A DNA stretch of 64,000 nucleotides from Arcobacter sp. CECT 8986 (GTDB taxonomy: Bacteria > Campylobacterota > Campylobacteria > Campylobacterales > Arcobacteraceae): assembly GCF_004116725.1 (NCBI RefSeq), contig NZ_PDKG01000001.1:248001-312000 (forward strand), written 5' to 3'. This document shows, piece after piece, positions 26,497 to 34,977 of the stretch (position 1 is its first letter; each line of letters begins with the position of its first letter). The notes below the pieces were generated by a model. That model was given only the letters and a program-made list of their open reading frames with translations. It made no database searches and was not told the DNA's origin. The position numbers were made by a program, and so were the translations under genes.

Positions 26497-26964
26497 TTAA
26501 TTTCTCATTGTAGCAATCAATCTATTTTTATCTTTTAAAAGTGCAAAAACATCAAATATAGACTTTACTAATATATCAGAATTTAAAAGTGTTTGAGTAC
26601 ACAATCCTTCATCTTGAAGTATAGCAATACCAAGAGCTGACTCTTTTAGCATTAACTTATCATTACGTCCATTTCCAACACTTAAGACAGTTTTAGAATC
26701 TAAACTTTTTATAAATTCAAGTTTTTGGTTATCTTGATTTTCTTTAGTTATAGTAATAACTTTACAGTTTGTATTTTTTAGTTCATTTTGAACACTTCCA
26801 TAAGTATCTGCTGTAATAACATAAAAATCAAATAGAGTTGAAAGTTCATCAATACTTTCACTTACACCTTTTATTAGCTTTCCATCTATTGCTATTGTTC
26901 CATTATAATCAAATACTATATTTTTAAGTTCAAAACTCTCTTTGCTTGGAATATCTATTTTCAT
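26497..26964 (-). CDS. HAD family hydrolase, soluble P-type-ATPase-like
   Basis: The 155-residue single HAD core has motif I FDYNGT (Asp19 nucleophile, Asn21 where phosphatases usually have the second Asp), motif II Thr51 in VITADTY, a Lys in the NQKLEF region and motif IV GNGRNDKLML. No cap domain is visible. These features match a small group of soluble proteins related to the P-domain of P-type ATPases. The Asn at the acid/base position argues for slow or altered phosphatase activity. It is the last gene of a four-gene operon, 13 bp after the EamA gene. Confidence 0.75.
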   Translation of the reverse strand: MKIDIPSKESFELKNIVFDYNGTIAIDGKLIKGVSESIDELSTLFDFYVITADTYGSVQNELKNTNCKVITITKENQDNQKLEFIKSLDSKTVLSVGNGRNDKLMLKESALGIAILQDEGLCTQTLLNSDILVKSIFDVFALLKDKNRLIATMRN

Positions 26965-26977
26965 TTTATATCCTAAT

Positions 26978-27838
26978 TTATTTCTTTTTGCTAACTAAAA
27001 TACCACCAATAACTATAAGTATAATACCTAAAAGTGTATACATATCAGGAAGTACATCACCAAGTAAAACACCAAATCCAATAGCAAAAGGAATATTTGT
27101 ATAACTTACGACACCAATTATACTTGCTTTACTTAAACTATAAGCACGAGTAAGAAACCATTGAGAATAAGTAGAAATAACTGCCATTAAAACAATAAAA
27201 ATCCAAATTTTATAATCTGTATGTATTTGAAAATGTGCATAAGGAGTAAAAAATAAAATGATAGGAATAATAACTCCAACACCCATAAAAGAAAGCATAA
27301 TAACTCTTGCATCATAAATATCTTTTATTTTCTTTATTGTTGCATATGCAGCAGCTGCAAAAAAACCACCTAAAACCCCAAGTATATGTTCATATGATAT
27401 CTCTATACCAAAAGGTTGCATAATAAAAACAATTCCTAAAAATCCTATAATCAAAGCAATAAATGTATTTAAATTTATTGTCTCTTTCATCAAATAATAT
27501 GCTAAGATTGTCACGAAAAAAGGCGAAGTTTTATTTAATACAACAGCTTCACCTAAAGGAATAGTTGCTATTGTAAAAAAGAATAAAATCATAGCTAAAC
27601 TTCCAAATAAACCTCTCAAAAAAAGAAGATGTAATTTTGAAGTATTTATTGATATATGTGATTTTTTGATACTATATATTACTATCATTACACCTAGTAA
27701 ATTTCTATAAAAAACCACTTCTATTGGATCCATACTAAAAGATAAATATTTAGCAATTGCTCCATTTACTGCTCCAAGTAAAGCACTTAGAAACATAAAT
27801 AAAACACCTTTATCTATTGATTTAAATTTTTCTTGCAT
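26978..27838 (-). CDS. EamA family (DMT superfamily) transporter
   Basis: The 286-residue protein has ten predicted helices in two EamA repeats, each ending near a proline-rich helix (VVFYRNLLGVMIVIYS in repeat 1, GVVSYTNIPFAIGFGVLLGD in repeat 2) and a final GIILIVIGGILVSKKK. Such carriers export metabolites or amino acids. The substrate is unknown. It starts 4 bp after the DEAD-box helicase gene. Confidence 0.88.
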   Translation of the reverse strand: MQEKFKSIDKGVLFMFLSALLGAVNGAIAKYLSFSMDPIEVVFYRNLLGVMIVIYSIKKSHISINTSKLHLLFLRGLFGSLAMILFFFTIATIPLGEAVVLNKTSPFFVTILAYYLMKETINLNTFIALIIGFLGIVFIMQPFGIEISYEHILGVLGGFFAAAAYATIKKIKDIYDARVIMLSFMGVGVIIPIILFFTPYAHFQIHTDYKIWIFIVLMAVISTYSQWFLTRAYSLSKASIIGVVSYTNIPFAIGFGVLLGDVLPDMYTLLGIILIVIGGILVSKKK

Positions 27839-27842
27839 TAAG

Positions 27843-29072
27843 TTATTTTAAACCCTGCTCTCTTAATTTATCTTTTTTACTTTTTCTTTTTCCCTTTACA
27901 GGCATAGGACCTTTTTGTTTTTTTACTTTTTCTAAAGTAAAATCAAACCCTTCTATTTGCTCTTTTGGAATATCTAGTTTATATCTTTTTTCTATTAGTT
28001 TAAAATGAGCTAAATTGTCATTGTCTAAGAAAGATATTGCAACTCCAGTTTTTCCTGCACGTGCAGTTCTTCCAATTCTATGAATATAATCTTCTGTACT
28101 TCTTGGTAAATCAAAATTTATAACACAATCAATATCATCAATATGCAATCCTCTTGAAGCAATATCTGTTGAAAAAAGAATATTTAACTTTTTGTTTTTA
28201 AACTCTTCAAGGGTATAAACTCTCTCTTCTTGAGTTAAATCACCATGAAAAGACTCAGCTAAATATCCACTTTTTCTAAACTTATAAGATATATTTTCTG
28301 TTGCTCTTTTTGTTGATACAAAAACTAAAACTGATTTAAACTTATATTGTTTAATCAAATGTTTTAAAAGTGCATTTCTATTCTCTTTGTTTACAAATAT
28401 TGCTCTTTGCTCAATATTTTCAACGTGAGTTGTCTTTGACTCAATTTTTACTTTTGTTGCTGTTGTTGTTATTTTTGAAGCAATATCTATTACTTTTTTT
28501 GAATATGTTGCAGAAAAAAGAAGATTTTGTCTATTTTTTGGAATTATTTCTAAAATAGTATCAAGTTCTTGTGCAAAACCTAAATCCAGCATCTTATCTG
28601 CTTCATCAAGGACAAAATATTGAAGGTTTGATAAGTCCATCTGTTTTTTATCTATAATATCTAATAGTCTTCCAGAAGTCGCAACTACAATATCACAACC
28701 TTTTTGAATTTTTAGAAGTTGGTCACCAATACTTTCTCCACCAATTACTGAAACAATTGATGGTTTTTTTTCAAAGAATTGACTCATATTAGAAAAAGTT
28801 TCTGTTATTTGCAGAGTTAATTCCCTTGTAGGAGCTAATACTAAAACTTTTATTTTTGCTTTTTTTGTACTTTTTTCTTCTTTTAAAAGCTCTAATATAG
28901 GTATTACAAAACTTGCAGTTTTCCCACTACCTGTTTGAGCTTGTGCTAATATATCATGCTTTGATTTTATAAGAGGAATTACCTCTTTTTGTATAGGAGT
29001 AGCTTCTTTATAACTATTTTTTTCAAGTGCTTTTTTTAGCTCTAAAGATAGATTAAATATTTCAAATGACAA
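27843..29072 (-). CDS. DEAD-box RNA helicase
   Basis: The 409-residue protein has all motifs: Q-motif around PIQKEVIPLI, Walker A AQTGSGKT (45-52), PTRELTLQI, DEADKMLD, SATYS, then STDIASRGLHIDDID and HRIGRTARAG. A short basic tail (KGKRKSKKDKLREQG) would bind RNA. Size and tail resemble RhlE/SrmB-type helicases in ribosome assembly and mRNA decay. The start is TTG at 29072 after AAAAAGGA. It is read 12 bp after the pseudouridine synthase gene, consistent with a shared role in rRNA. Confidence 0.93.
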   Translation of the reverse strand: MSFEIFNLSLELKKALEKNSYKEATPIQKEVIPLIKSKHDILAQAQTGSGKTASFVIPILELLKEEKSTKKAKIKVLVLAPTRELTLQITETFSNMSQFFEKKPSIVSVIGGESIGDQLLKIQKGCDIVVATSGRLLDIIDKKQMDLSNLQYFVLDEADKMLDLGFAQELDTILEIIPKNRQNLLFSATYSKKVIDIASKITTTATKVKIESKTTHVENIEQRAIFVNKENRNALLKHLIKQYKFKSVLVFVSTKRATENISYKFRKSGYLAESFHGDLTQEERVYTLEEFKNKKLNILFSTDIASRGLHIDDIDCVINFDLPRSTEDYIHRIGRTARAGKTGVAISFLDNDNLAHFKLIEKRYKLDIPKEQIEGFDFTLEKVKKQKGPMPVKGKRKSKKDKLREQGLK

Positions 29073-29084
29073 ATATTTCCTTTT

Positions 29085-29684
29085 TTATTTTAAATTTTTT
29101 AATAATTTTTGTTCTTCTTGTAAAGTTAGATAACGCCACTTACCAAGTTCAATATCCAAATCAAAACTTCCAATACTAACTCTTTCTAACTTCAATACTT
29201 TCAAAGGTGTACCAAATTTCTCATCTTTTAATGCACCAAAAAGTCTACGAATATGTCTATTTTTTCCTTCGTTTATTTTTACTCTTAACTTTGTCTTCGC
29301 TCCACCCATTCCTATTTTTTCAACTTCTAAAGCTTTTAATAATCCATAAGCAGAATCAACACCTTTTTTTGCAAGAGCAATGTGTTCATCAGTTACATGA
29401 CCTCTTACCCATATTTCATACACTTTAGTACAATTTCCAGGTTTAGTTAAAAAGTTTCCTACTTTTCCATCTTGAGTAAAGAGTAAAAGTCCTCTTGATT
29501 CTAAATCTAATCTTCCTATTGGCATCCACTCTTCTTCATAAACCCAATCAGGAAGAATATCATAAACTGTTTTTCTTCCTAAATCATCACTTCTTGTAAC
29601 AAGATAGCCTTTGGGTTTATTTAATGCAAATAGCTTTTTAGAGATATTTTCTGTTTCGTTTATCAAGTATATTTCCTTAGACAT
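29085..29684 (-). CDS. Pseudouridine synthase, RsuA/RluB/RluE/RluF family
   Basis: The 199-residue catalytic domain has the family motif GRLDLESRGLLLFTQDG with catalytic Asp60, KVYEIWVRG and NEGKNRHIRRLF. No S4 RNA-binding domain precedes it, so it resembles RluE-like short forms or a protein that lost S4. It isomerises a uridine in rRNA; the position cannot be told. It is the first gene of the operon with the DEAD-box helicase, EamA and HAD. A second family member at 33397-33983 is broken. Confidence 0.9.
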   Translation of the reverse strand: MSKEIYLINETENISKKLFALNKPKGYLVTRSDDLGRKTVYDILPDWVYEEEWMPIGRLDLESRGLLLFTQDGKVGNFLTKPGNCTKVYEIWVRGHVTDEHIALAKKGVDSAYGLLKALEVEKIGMGGAKTKLRVKINEGKNRHIRRLFGALKDEKFGTPLKVLKLERVSIGSFDLDIELGKWRYLTLQEEQKLLKNLK

Positions 29685-29724
29685 AAAAACGTATTATATA
29701 TCTAAGTGTCTTAAAACTATACTT

Positions 29725-30018
29725 TTAGATACTTGGCTGAGCTTCTTCTTGGCACTGTTTATTATAAACTTGTGCCACATGAACTAAGCTTGTTAGTTTA
29801 ATAAGAGGTTTTATTATAAGTTGTGCACTTCCTACAATAAATAACCAAGTTCCACTTTGAACTAACGAATCATTTAAAAAGAAAAAACTTCCAATTAAAA
29901 ACCAAATAGCAATTAGTAAATCATTTATCGCACCCAAAGCTTCATATCGACGCTGAATTACAATATGCCTATTTCCTATATCCAAATCTAACTCATTATT
30001 AGTTTCATAAAAAAGCAC
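29725..30018 (-). CDS. YrhK-like domain membrane protein
   Basis: The 97-residue protein has two helices (LLIAIWFLIGSFFFL and GTWLFIVGSAQLIIKPLI) after RHIVIQRRYEALGAIND, the pattern of the YrhK domain. The function is unknown. The start is GTG at 30018 after AGAGGGGAA. It lies 16 bp after the NAD(P)-binding gene and is likely cotranscribed with it. Confidence 0.75.
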   Translation of the reverse strand: MLFYETNNELDLDIGNRHIVIQRRYEALGAINDLLIAIWFLIGSFFFLNDSLVQSGTWLFIVGSAQLIIKPLIKLTSLVHVAQVYNKQCQEEAQPSI

Positions 30019-30034
30019 AAATTCCCCTCTTGTT

Positions 30035-30688
30035 TTATCTTTTTACTGCTTTTATAGCTTCACTAATAGTACTATTTCCATCTACTAGCTCAAAAATCTC
30101 ATTTTTGATTGAAGGTTCATTAATTAGTGCATCTAAAACACTTGCTACATTACCTCGTGAAACTTTTCCATAAGGAATTGCTCTTTGTAAGTTTACTAAG
30201 CCATCACCTTCACTTGTAACTAATGTACCTGGTCTTAAAATAACCCAGTCCAAGTTTGAAGCAACAACTTCATTGTCTGCATCTCTTTTCATTTTTATAT
30301 AGTGTTCAAAGCTTTTATTTCTTGGTTTATCTCTAATTGAATCCATAAATGCAGATACAATATAAAATCTCGATATATTATTTACTTTTGCAGCTTTTAA
30401 AAGTTTTACGGGAGTTTCATAGTCAATTACAGTAGTTCTATTTGTACCACTGCCAGCAGCACCAGCAGAAAACACAATAATATCATGACCTTTTGTAGCT
30501 TCTATCAAATCTTCTGTTGTAATATCCATCAAGTCAGCAAAAAAAGGATTTACTCCTAAATCTTTTAGAAACTTTTCTTGTTCTTCATTTCGATAAAGTC
30601 CAGTAACTTCATGTCCTGATTTTAAAAGTTTAGGAGCAAGTCTTGAGCCAACACCACCTGTCACGCCAACAATAAATATTTTACTCAT
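30035..30688 (-). CDS. NAD(P)H-binding protein, atypical short-chain dehydrogenase
   Basis: The 217-residue protein begins with a Rossmann motif (FIVGVTGGVGSRL). It has a DLMDIT acidic turn, VFSAGAAGSG, FYIVSAF and LRPGTL, matching atypical SDRs related to flavin reductase/NmrA proteins (YwnB and YhfK types). The catalytic YxxxK is not obvious, so a redox-sensing or sugar-nucleotide-like role is as likely as reduction. ATG at 30688 is chosen over TTG at 30691, since AGGAG then has a 5-base spacing. Confidence 0.8.
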   Translation of the reverse strand: MSKIFIVGVTGGVGSRLAPKLLKSGHEVTGLYRNEEQEKFLKDLGVNPFFADLMDITTEDLIEATKGHDIIVFSAGAAGSGTNRTTVIDYETPVKLLKAAKVNNISRFYIVSAFMDSIRDKPRNKSFEHYIKMKRDADNEVVASNLDWVILRPGTLVTSEGDGLVNLQRAIPYGKVSRGNVASVLDALINEPSIKNEIFELVDGNSTISEAIKAVKR

Positions 30689-30746
30689 CAAATCTCCTTT
30701 ATTTATATATACATATAGAATAAGGAAATTGACTTAAAAAAAGCTT

Positions 30747-32081
30747 TTATCTCATTTGGAAAATTTCTTGATGAAAATGTTTTGGTTCTAAACCTTGTGA
30801 TATAAAATCCTCTTTTAATGCTTGTCCAAATCCTTGAGGACCACAAAACCAAACACTAGAAGAGTTCCAATTTGGAACAATATTTCTAATATGTTGTGCT
30901 GTTAATCTTTCATCTTTTCCACTAACTAATACATGTACATTTACACCAGCTTTTTTTGCATACTCTTTTATCTCATCTATTGCTGTTTGGTCAAACTCAG
31001 CAGTCGGATGAAAAAGATCAACTGTTATGTTTTCAGAAACTAATGCTTTTTGCTTAAGTTTTGCAATAAAAGGAGTAATACCAATACCAGCACCTACCCA
31101 AATTTGATGTTGTTGTTCACTTTCAAAATCAAAACATCCATAAGGTCCTTCAACACTAACATTCATACCCTCTTTTAAAATCTCTTTTAATCTAGCAGTA
31201 TGGTCTCCAAGAGCTTTAGTAATAAAAACTAACTCTTTTGTATCTTTATTCCAAGCTGAAGCGATTGTATATGGATGAGCACCCTCTTTTTTATCTACTG
31301 TTAAATAGGCAAATTGACCGGCTTTATGACCTTTCCAGTTGTCATCCATTTTAATAGTTGTTTCTAAAACTTTTAACTTAGGATAATAGTTTAACTTAGA
31401 AACCTCTCCTTTGCTTTTACGTGAAGCTCCAATTTTTCCAATTAAAGTTAAAATAGCAGCAATAGTCCCACCAAGTAACATCACAGCCATTATCCAACCA
31501 ATTGGTTGAGCCCAATACTCAATTTTCATAAGTATAATAGAGTGATAAACTAATACAAGATAAGCAATAGCTATTAATTTATGAGTTTTTACAAACCAAT
31601 GATAAGGAAAATACTTAATCAAAGCAAGTATGATAAGAACAATCGCACCATAAAAAGCCCACTCTCCTACACTCTCAGCGAACCCTCTTTGCGAACGGAA
31701 AAAACTCTCAACTACACCTAAAGTTTGTCCTTCACCTGATTTTCGAACTGGTTTTTCAAGCCAGCCCCATCCTACCATCCATTTTGTACCTTTTGCCATC
31801 CACCAGTGAGCAATAGAGAAAACAGCAGCAGTAATTCCTAGCCATTTATGAAGACGATACATTTTATCAAGTCCATCTAAATATGGCTCAATCCATTTAG
31901 GTCTTAATGCAAGTAACATAGCAATACTCATAAGACCTGTTGCTATTACACCACTATACTGTACAAATACTTTACGAAATGAAAAGTAAGTAAAAGGTTC
32001 TGGCATAAGTGTATCTGCTGCAAACCATAGAACTGTCAATAACAGTAATGAAGACCAAAATAGGATTTTAATATATTTCAT
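30747..32081 (-). CDS. Ferric reductase-like transmembrane oxidoreductase with FAD/NAD(P) domain
   Basis: The 444-residue protein joins a six-helix haem-binding membrane domain to a cytoplasmic ferredoxin-reductase module. Haem ligands are likely in HKWLGITAAVFSIAHWW and KTHKLIAIAYLVLVYHS. The FAD site is AHPYTIAS, and nucleotide binding is WVGAGIGITPF plus VWFCGPQGFG. This is the layout of NADPH oxidase/ferric reductase relatives that move electrons from NAD(P)H across the membrane. The acceptor (Fe3+, oxygen or a periplasmic protein) is unknown. Confidence 0.9.
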   Translation of the reverse strand: MKYIKILFWSSLLLLTVLWFAADTLMPEPFTYFSFRKVFVQYSGVIATGLMSIAMLLALRPKWIEPYLDGLDKMYRLHKWLGITAAVFSIAHWWMAKGTKWMVGWGWLEKPVRKSGEGQTLGVVESFFRSQRGFAESVGEWAFYGAIVLIILALIKYFPYHWFVKTHKLIAIAYLVLVYHSIILMKIEYWAQPIGWIMAVMLLGGTIAAILTLIGKIGASRKSKGEVSKLNYYPKLKVLETTIKMDDNWKGHKAGQFAYLTVDKKEGAHPYTIASAWNKDTKELVFITKALGDHTARLKEILKEGMNVSVEGPYGCFDFESEQQHQIWVGAGIGITPFIAKLKQKALVSENITVDLFHPTAEFDQTAIDEIKEYAKKAGVNVHVLVSGKDERLTAQHIRNIVPNWNSSSVWFCGPQGFGQALKEDFISQGLEPKHFHQEIFQMR

Positions 32082-32222
32082 TGATTACCTCTTTTATGAA
32101 GAATAGAAGATAAATATATTTTTTCAAATATAAGATTTTATGATATAGAAAGTATAGTTATATTCTAATAAAAAAAATTATTTATTATTTATTTTAATTA
32201 GAATGTAACAAATAAGTAACAT

Positions 32223-32654
32223 TTATTGAATTAGTGAAAAAAGAAGATTTGCCATAGCTTTATTTCTATGTGAAATAAACTCACTATTGTCAAAACTTTT
32301 AGGCTCGTTATTGTAAATATTGCAGTTTTCAATCCAACGCAATTTTGAACCATATTTTTTAGATAAGAAACTACAAGTTGCACCCTTTGACCTTGTAGCA
32401 CAAAAGATGACATCACAAGAGAACTCTTCTAGTTTTTTTATATGTTTTTTTACTTGTAATACATTATCACCTTGAGTTGAAACTGCAATTATTTGAGAGT
32501 TATATAAAAATACAGCTCGGTAGTCATTTTCAATTTGTTCATCAAGTAAGACTTTATTGGCTTTTTCTCTTAAAATATCAATAAGAGAAGATAAGGTAGA
32601 AGTCTTACCAGAATTTGCTATACCACTAAGTCCATATACATTTTTTACTGACAA
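32223..32654 (-). CDS. Small P-loop NTPase of unknown function
   Basis: The 143-residue protein has a Walker A GIANSGKT (11-18). IIAVSTQGDN may be the second strand, and CDVIFCATRSKGATCSFL follows. No standard Walker B or G4 NKxD is visible, so it is not a normal GTPase; the shape suggests a minimal kinase-like fold. The C-terminus ends HRNKAMANLLFSLIQ. It lies 21 bp after the DUF4282 gene on the same strand. I do not recognise the family. Confidence 0.7.
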   Translation of the reverse strand: MSVKNVYGLSGIANSGKTSTLSSLIDILREKANKVLLDEQIENDYRAVFLYNSQIIAVSTQGDNVLQVKKHIKKLEEFSCDVIFCATRSKGATCSFLSKKYGSKLRWIENCNIYNNEPKSFDNSEFISHRNKAMANLLFSLIQ

Positions 32655-32675
32655 AACTAATCCTTTTTGTTTATA

Positions 32676-32942
32676 TTAATCTTCTTTTTTTTGCTCTTTA
32701 AGTGCTTGTAAATTCTCATTTATTTTAAAAATAACAATCATAAGTTCACACCAAATTCTTGCACCTATTGCTCCACCAATAATTAGTAAAAGTCCCATAA
32801 AGAATGAAGAGAAAGTAAGTCCATAATAACCTGAAAACATTTGACCAACTCCAGATATAACAGCAGCTATTAGTAATAACCAATAAACAAATGTAACAAT
32901 TTTAGGAGTTAACATTGTATTGAAAAAGAATAAAGATTTCAT
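32676..32942 (-). CDS. DUF4282 domain membrane protein
   Basis: The 88-residue protein has two helices (VYWLLLIAAVISGVGQMF and FFMGLLLIIGGAIGARI), then RIWCELMIVIFKINENLQAL, which is the DUF4282 signature. The function is unknown. It is probably cotranscribed with the P-loop gene. Confidence 0.8.
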   Translation of the reverse strand: MKSLFFFNTMLTPKIVTFVYWLLLIAAVISGVGQMFSGYYGLTFSSFFMGLLLIIGGAIGARIWCELMIVIFKINENLQALKEQKKED

Positions 32943-33028
32943 TTTATTTTCCTTGTATTAAATATTAATACAATAGTAACCGAAAATGACATAAAAATGA
33001 CTTAATTAAATAGAAAATAAATTATGTC

Positions 33029-33376
33029 CTACTCGCCATTTAATACAGACATAACAGTTGCTCTGCTTGTATTTAACTCGGATGTGATTTTTGATATATT
33101 TATATCTCCACTTTTAGTATAATAGTTCTCATCATCAAGCATACGCAAAATCTCATCTTTTTTATCTAAGATTTCTTGAGAAGTTGCTCTTTTAGCAAAT
33201 GTAAAATCCTCTTCACTCATAGTTTTCATAGCTTCTAAATCTCGTTTGATTGTAGGTACAGTAACGCCAAGTTCACTTGCAAGCTCTTTAGGGTCTTCTA
33301 TTCCATTTGAGATTAGCTCTTTTATAGCTATTCTTCTTGTTTTTATTTTACGTCTACGATGGTATGAGATTTTCAT
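33029..33376 (-). CDS. Putative DNA-binding protein with two helix-turn-helix motifs
   Basis: The 115-residue protein has a basic N-terminus (YHRRRKIKTRR). HTH 1 is KELASELGVTVPTIKRDLEAM (about 31-51), and HTH 2 near the end is NISKITSELNTSRATVMSVLNG (about 93-114). Both have the recognition-helix pattern of DeoR/MarR-like winged helices. No ligand domain is visible. It follows the pseudouridine synthase pseudogene by 20 bp. Targets are unknown; autoregulation is plausible. Confidence 0.7.
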   Translation of the reverse strand: MKISYHRRRKIKTRRIAIKELISNGIEDPKELASELGVTVPTIKRDLEAMKTMSEEDFTFAKRATSQEILDKKDEILRMLDDENYYTKSGDINISKITSELNTSRATVMSVLNGE

Positions 33377-33396
33377 TTTTAATATCCCTTTTAATA

Positions 33397-33983
33397 TTAA
33401 ATTTTACTAGAAGTTAACGCCTCATCTAAATTATCTAGTTTTACTACTTCAGTTGGTTTAAGATTTTCAATATGTATATTTCCTATTCTTACTCGTACAA
33501 GTCTTAAAGTAGGAAAACCAACAGCAGAAGTCATCTTTCTTATTTGACGCTTTTTACCCTCACAAATTGTAATAGAAATCCAACTTATTGGTCCATGCTT
33601 TGGATGACGAATATCTTTACCTCGAGGTGGTAAATTAGGTTCACCCTCTATTGCAAATGCTTTACAAGGAAGAGTTCTATATAATTTCTTGCTCACAGAG
33701 ATATCTACACCCCTTTTGTAGTTTGGATATAGCCTCAGGAGTAATAATACACATAATACTCTTTTTCAATAGATTTACTAGTTACTTTATAACTTAACAT
33801 ACCATCAGTAGTAAGCAAAAGTAAACCTTCAGAATCATGGTCAAGTCTTCCAATAGCCATTGTATTTTCAGGGAAATTATAAAAATCACCAAGTAAGCTT
33901 TTATTTTTCATCTTCTCTTGTTTGAATTGGCTCAAACATCCGTATGGTTTAAAAATTTTGAAGTGGTGGTGAGTATTTGGCAT
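33397..33983 (-). pseudogene. Pseudouridine synthase (RluE/RluF type) broken by two frameshifts
   Basis: Three frames together make one protein. The first (33735-33983) begins at the ATG and reads KIFKPYGCLSQF, then the catalytic GRLDHDSEGLLLLTTDG, then EKEYYV, and stops at TGA 33735-33737. The second frame carries the expected continuation ITPEAISKLQKG (about 33712-33747). The third resumes with GVDISVSKKLYRTLPC and continues ISITICEGKKRQIRKM to 33397. The first shift has lost several bases compared with the family. The second is a single extra G in the run at 33710-33713. The catalytic Asp remains, but no full protein can be made. Sequencing error is unlikely to explain both. Confidence 0.8.
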
Positions 33984-34049
33984 TAGAGTTTTCCTTTGAA
34001 TTATTTGGAATTGTAGCTTTTATTTAGTTACAATGTAAGTTACATTTTT

Positions 34050-34829
34050 CTATTTATAACCGCAATCAAACTCATAAATATTTGTAAAAGGACTAATGAA
34101 CATTGATCCAAAACTTATTTTATTTAATTCATTACATTTAGGACCTAACCAAATCTCTCTAACATAAATTGAATGATCAACAAACTTATCTAGATATTTT
34201 GCATATACCTCATCTTTATAAGGCACTATTATATTATTTGAATTTCTGAATGAAATATCTTTATACGAATAAGATTTTATAATTCTAACTTCTTTTTCTT
34301 CTTTGAATACAGAATTTTTGATTCTTAATAAATCTCTTGCCAATAAATTTATTTCACTTACAATTTTATCTAATTCTAAAACAATATGTTGTCCAACGAA
34401 GTGATTACATATATATATAATTTTATCAATTGTTTGTAAATGCTTTTTTCTAATATCCTCTATATACAATTCATGATTCTCATATATGCATTCAAATAAA
34501 TTAAAACTCTGCTCAAGTGATTTTCGATGGAACCCAATTGCAACACCCCTTCCATCATCAGAATAAGTTCTCCATTGAGATAATATTTTTGGATTACTTG
34601 ATAAACTAAAAATACAATGATGTTCTTTATATCCTGAATAAGTTAAAACAGTATTAATAAACTTTGATTCTTCTTCTTTAATATCAAAAGAGTTAAGTAA
34701 AATATCTATTGCTTTATAGTATTCATGGGAATCGTTTAAAAACCTACAATCACTTAACCATATTGATTTATTTGAAAGGATAGATAATGCAGCAGGAATA
34801 TTTGTATAATGGTATAGAACTTCATTCAT
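34050..34829 (-). CDS. DUF2971 domain-containing protein
   Basis: The 259-residue protein starts YHYTNIPAALSILSNKSIWLSDCRFLNDSHEY, followed by SLSSNPKILSQWRTYSDDGRGVAIGF, which are the two hallmark blocks of DUF2971. KEEKEVRII is also typical. The YHYT...W/F pattern loosely recalls ADP-ribosyltransferase-type folds, but no function is established. DUF2971 genes are patchily distributed and often sit in accessory regions. Here it is alone, beside a decayed gene. Confidence 0.85.
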   Translation of the reverse strand: MNEVLYHYTNIPAALSILSNKSIWLSDCRFLNDSHEYYKAIDILLNSFDIKEEESKFINTVLTYSGYKEHHCIFSLSSNPKILSQWRTYSDDGRGVAIGFHRKSLEQSFNLFECIYENHELYIEDIRKKHLQTIDKIIYICNHFVGQHIVLELDKIVSEINLLARDLLRIKNSVFKEEKEVRIIKSYSYKDISFRNSNNIIVPYKDEVYAKYLDKFVDHSIYVREIWLGPKCNELNKISFGSMFISPFTNIYEFDCGYK

Positions 34830-34953
34830 TGAAAAAAATCATCCTTGTTTTAGTAAATTTCATTATTTCAAAATTTGAAAGTTTGCTTTAGATTTTGCTA
34901 AATATAGATGAAGATGTACTAAAAGTACCTTGAACCTAAATCTAATGTAAGAT

Positions 34954-34977
34954 GAATAAAAGCTATCGCTTTTATTC
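34954..34977 (-). terminator. guaA terminator
   Basis: A perfect 10-bp stem GAATAAAAGC / GCTTTTATTC with a 4-nt loop contains the guaA stop codon. Confidence 0.65.

Noticed and set aside
33397-33696. Two separate small genes (82 and 99 residues) instead of one pseudogene
   Set aside because: Together with a third-frame segment they rebuild one pseudouridine synthase; neither half alone has a complete fold.
34050-34829. Part of a defence island
   Set aside because: No partner nuclease, helicase, methylase, toxin-antitoxin or integrase gene is near it.
34916-34928. GTACT-AAA-AGTAC palindrome as an operator for the DUF2971 gene
   Set aside because: Short, isolated, and lies about 90 bases upstream with no -10 box between that I can defend.
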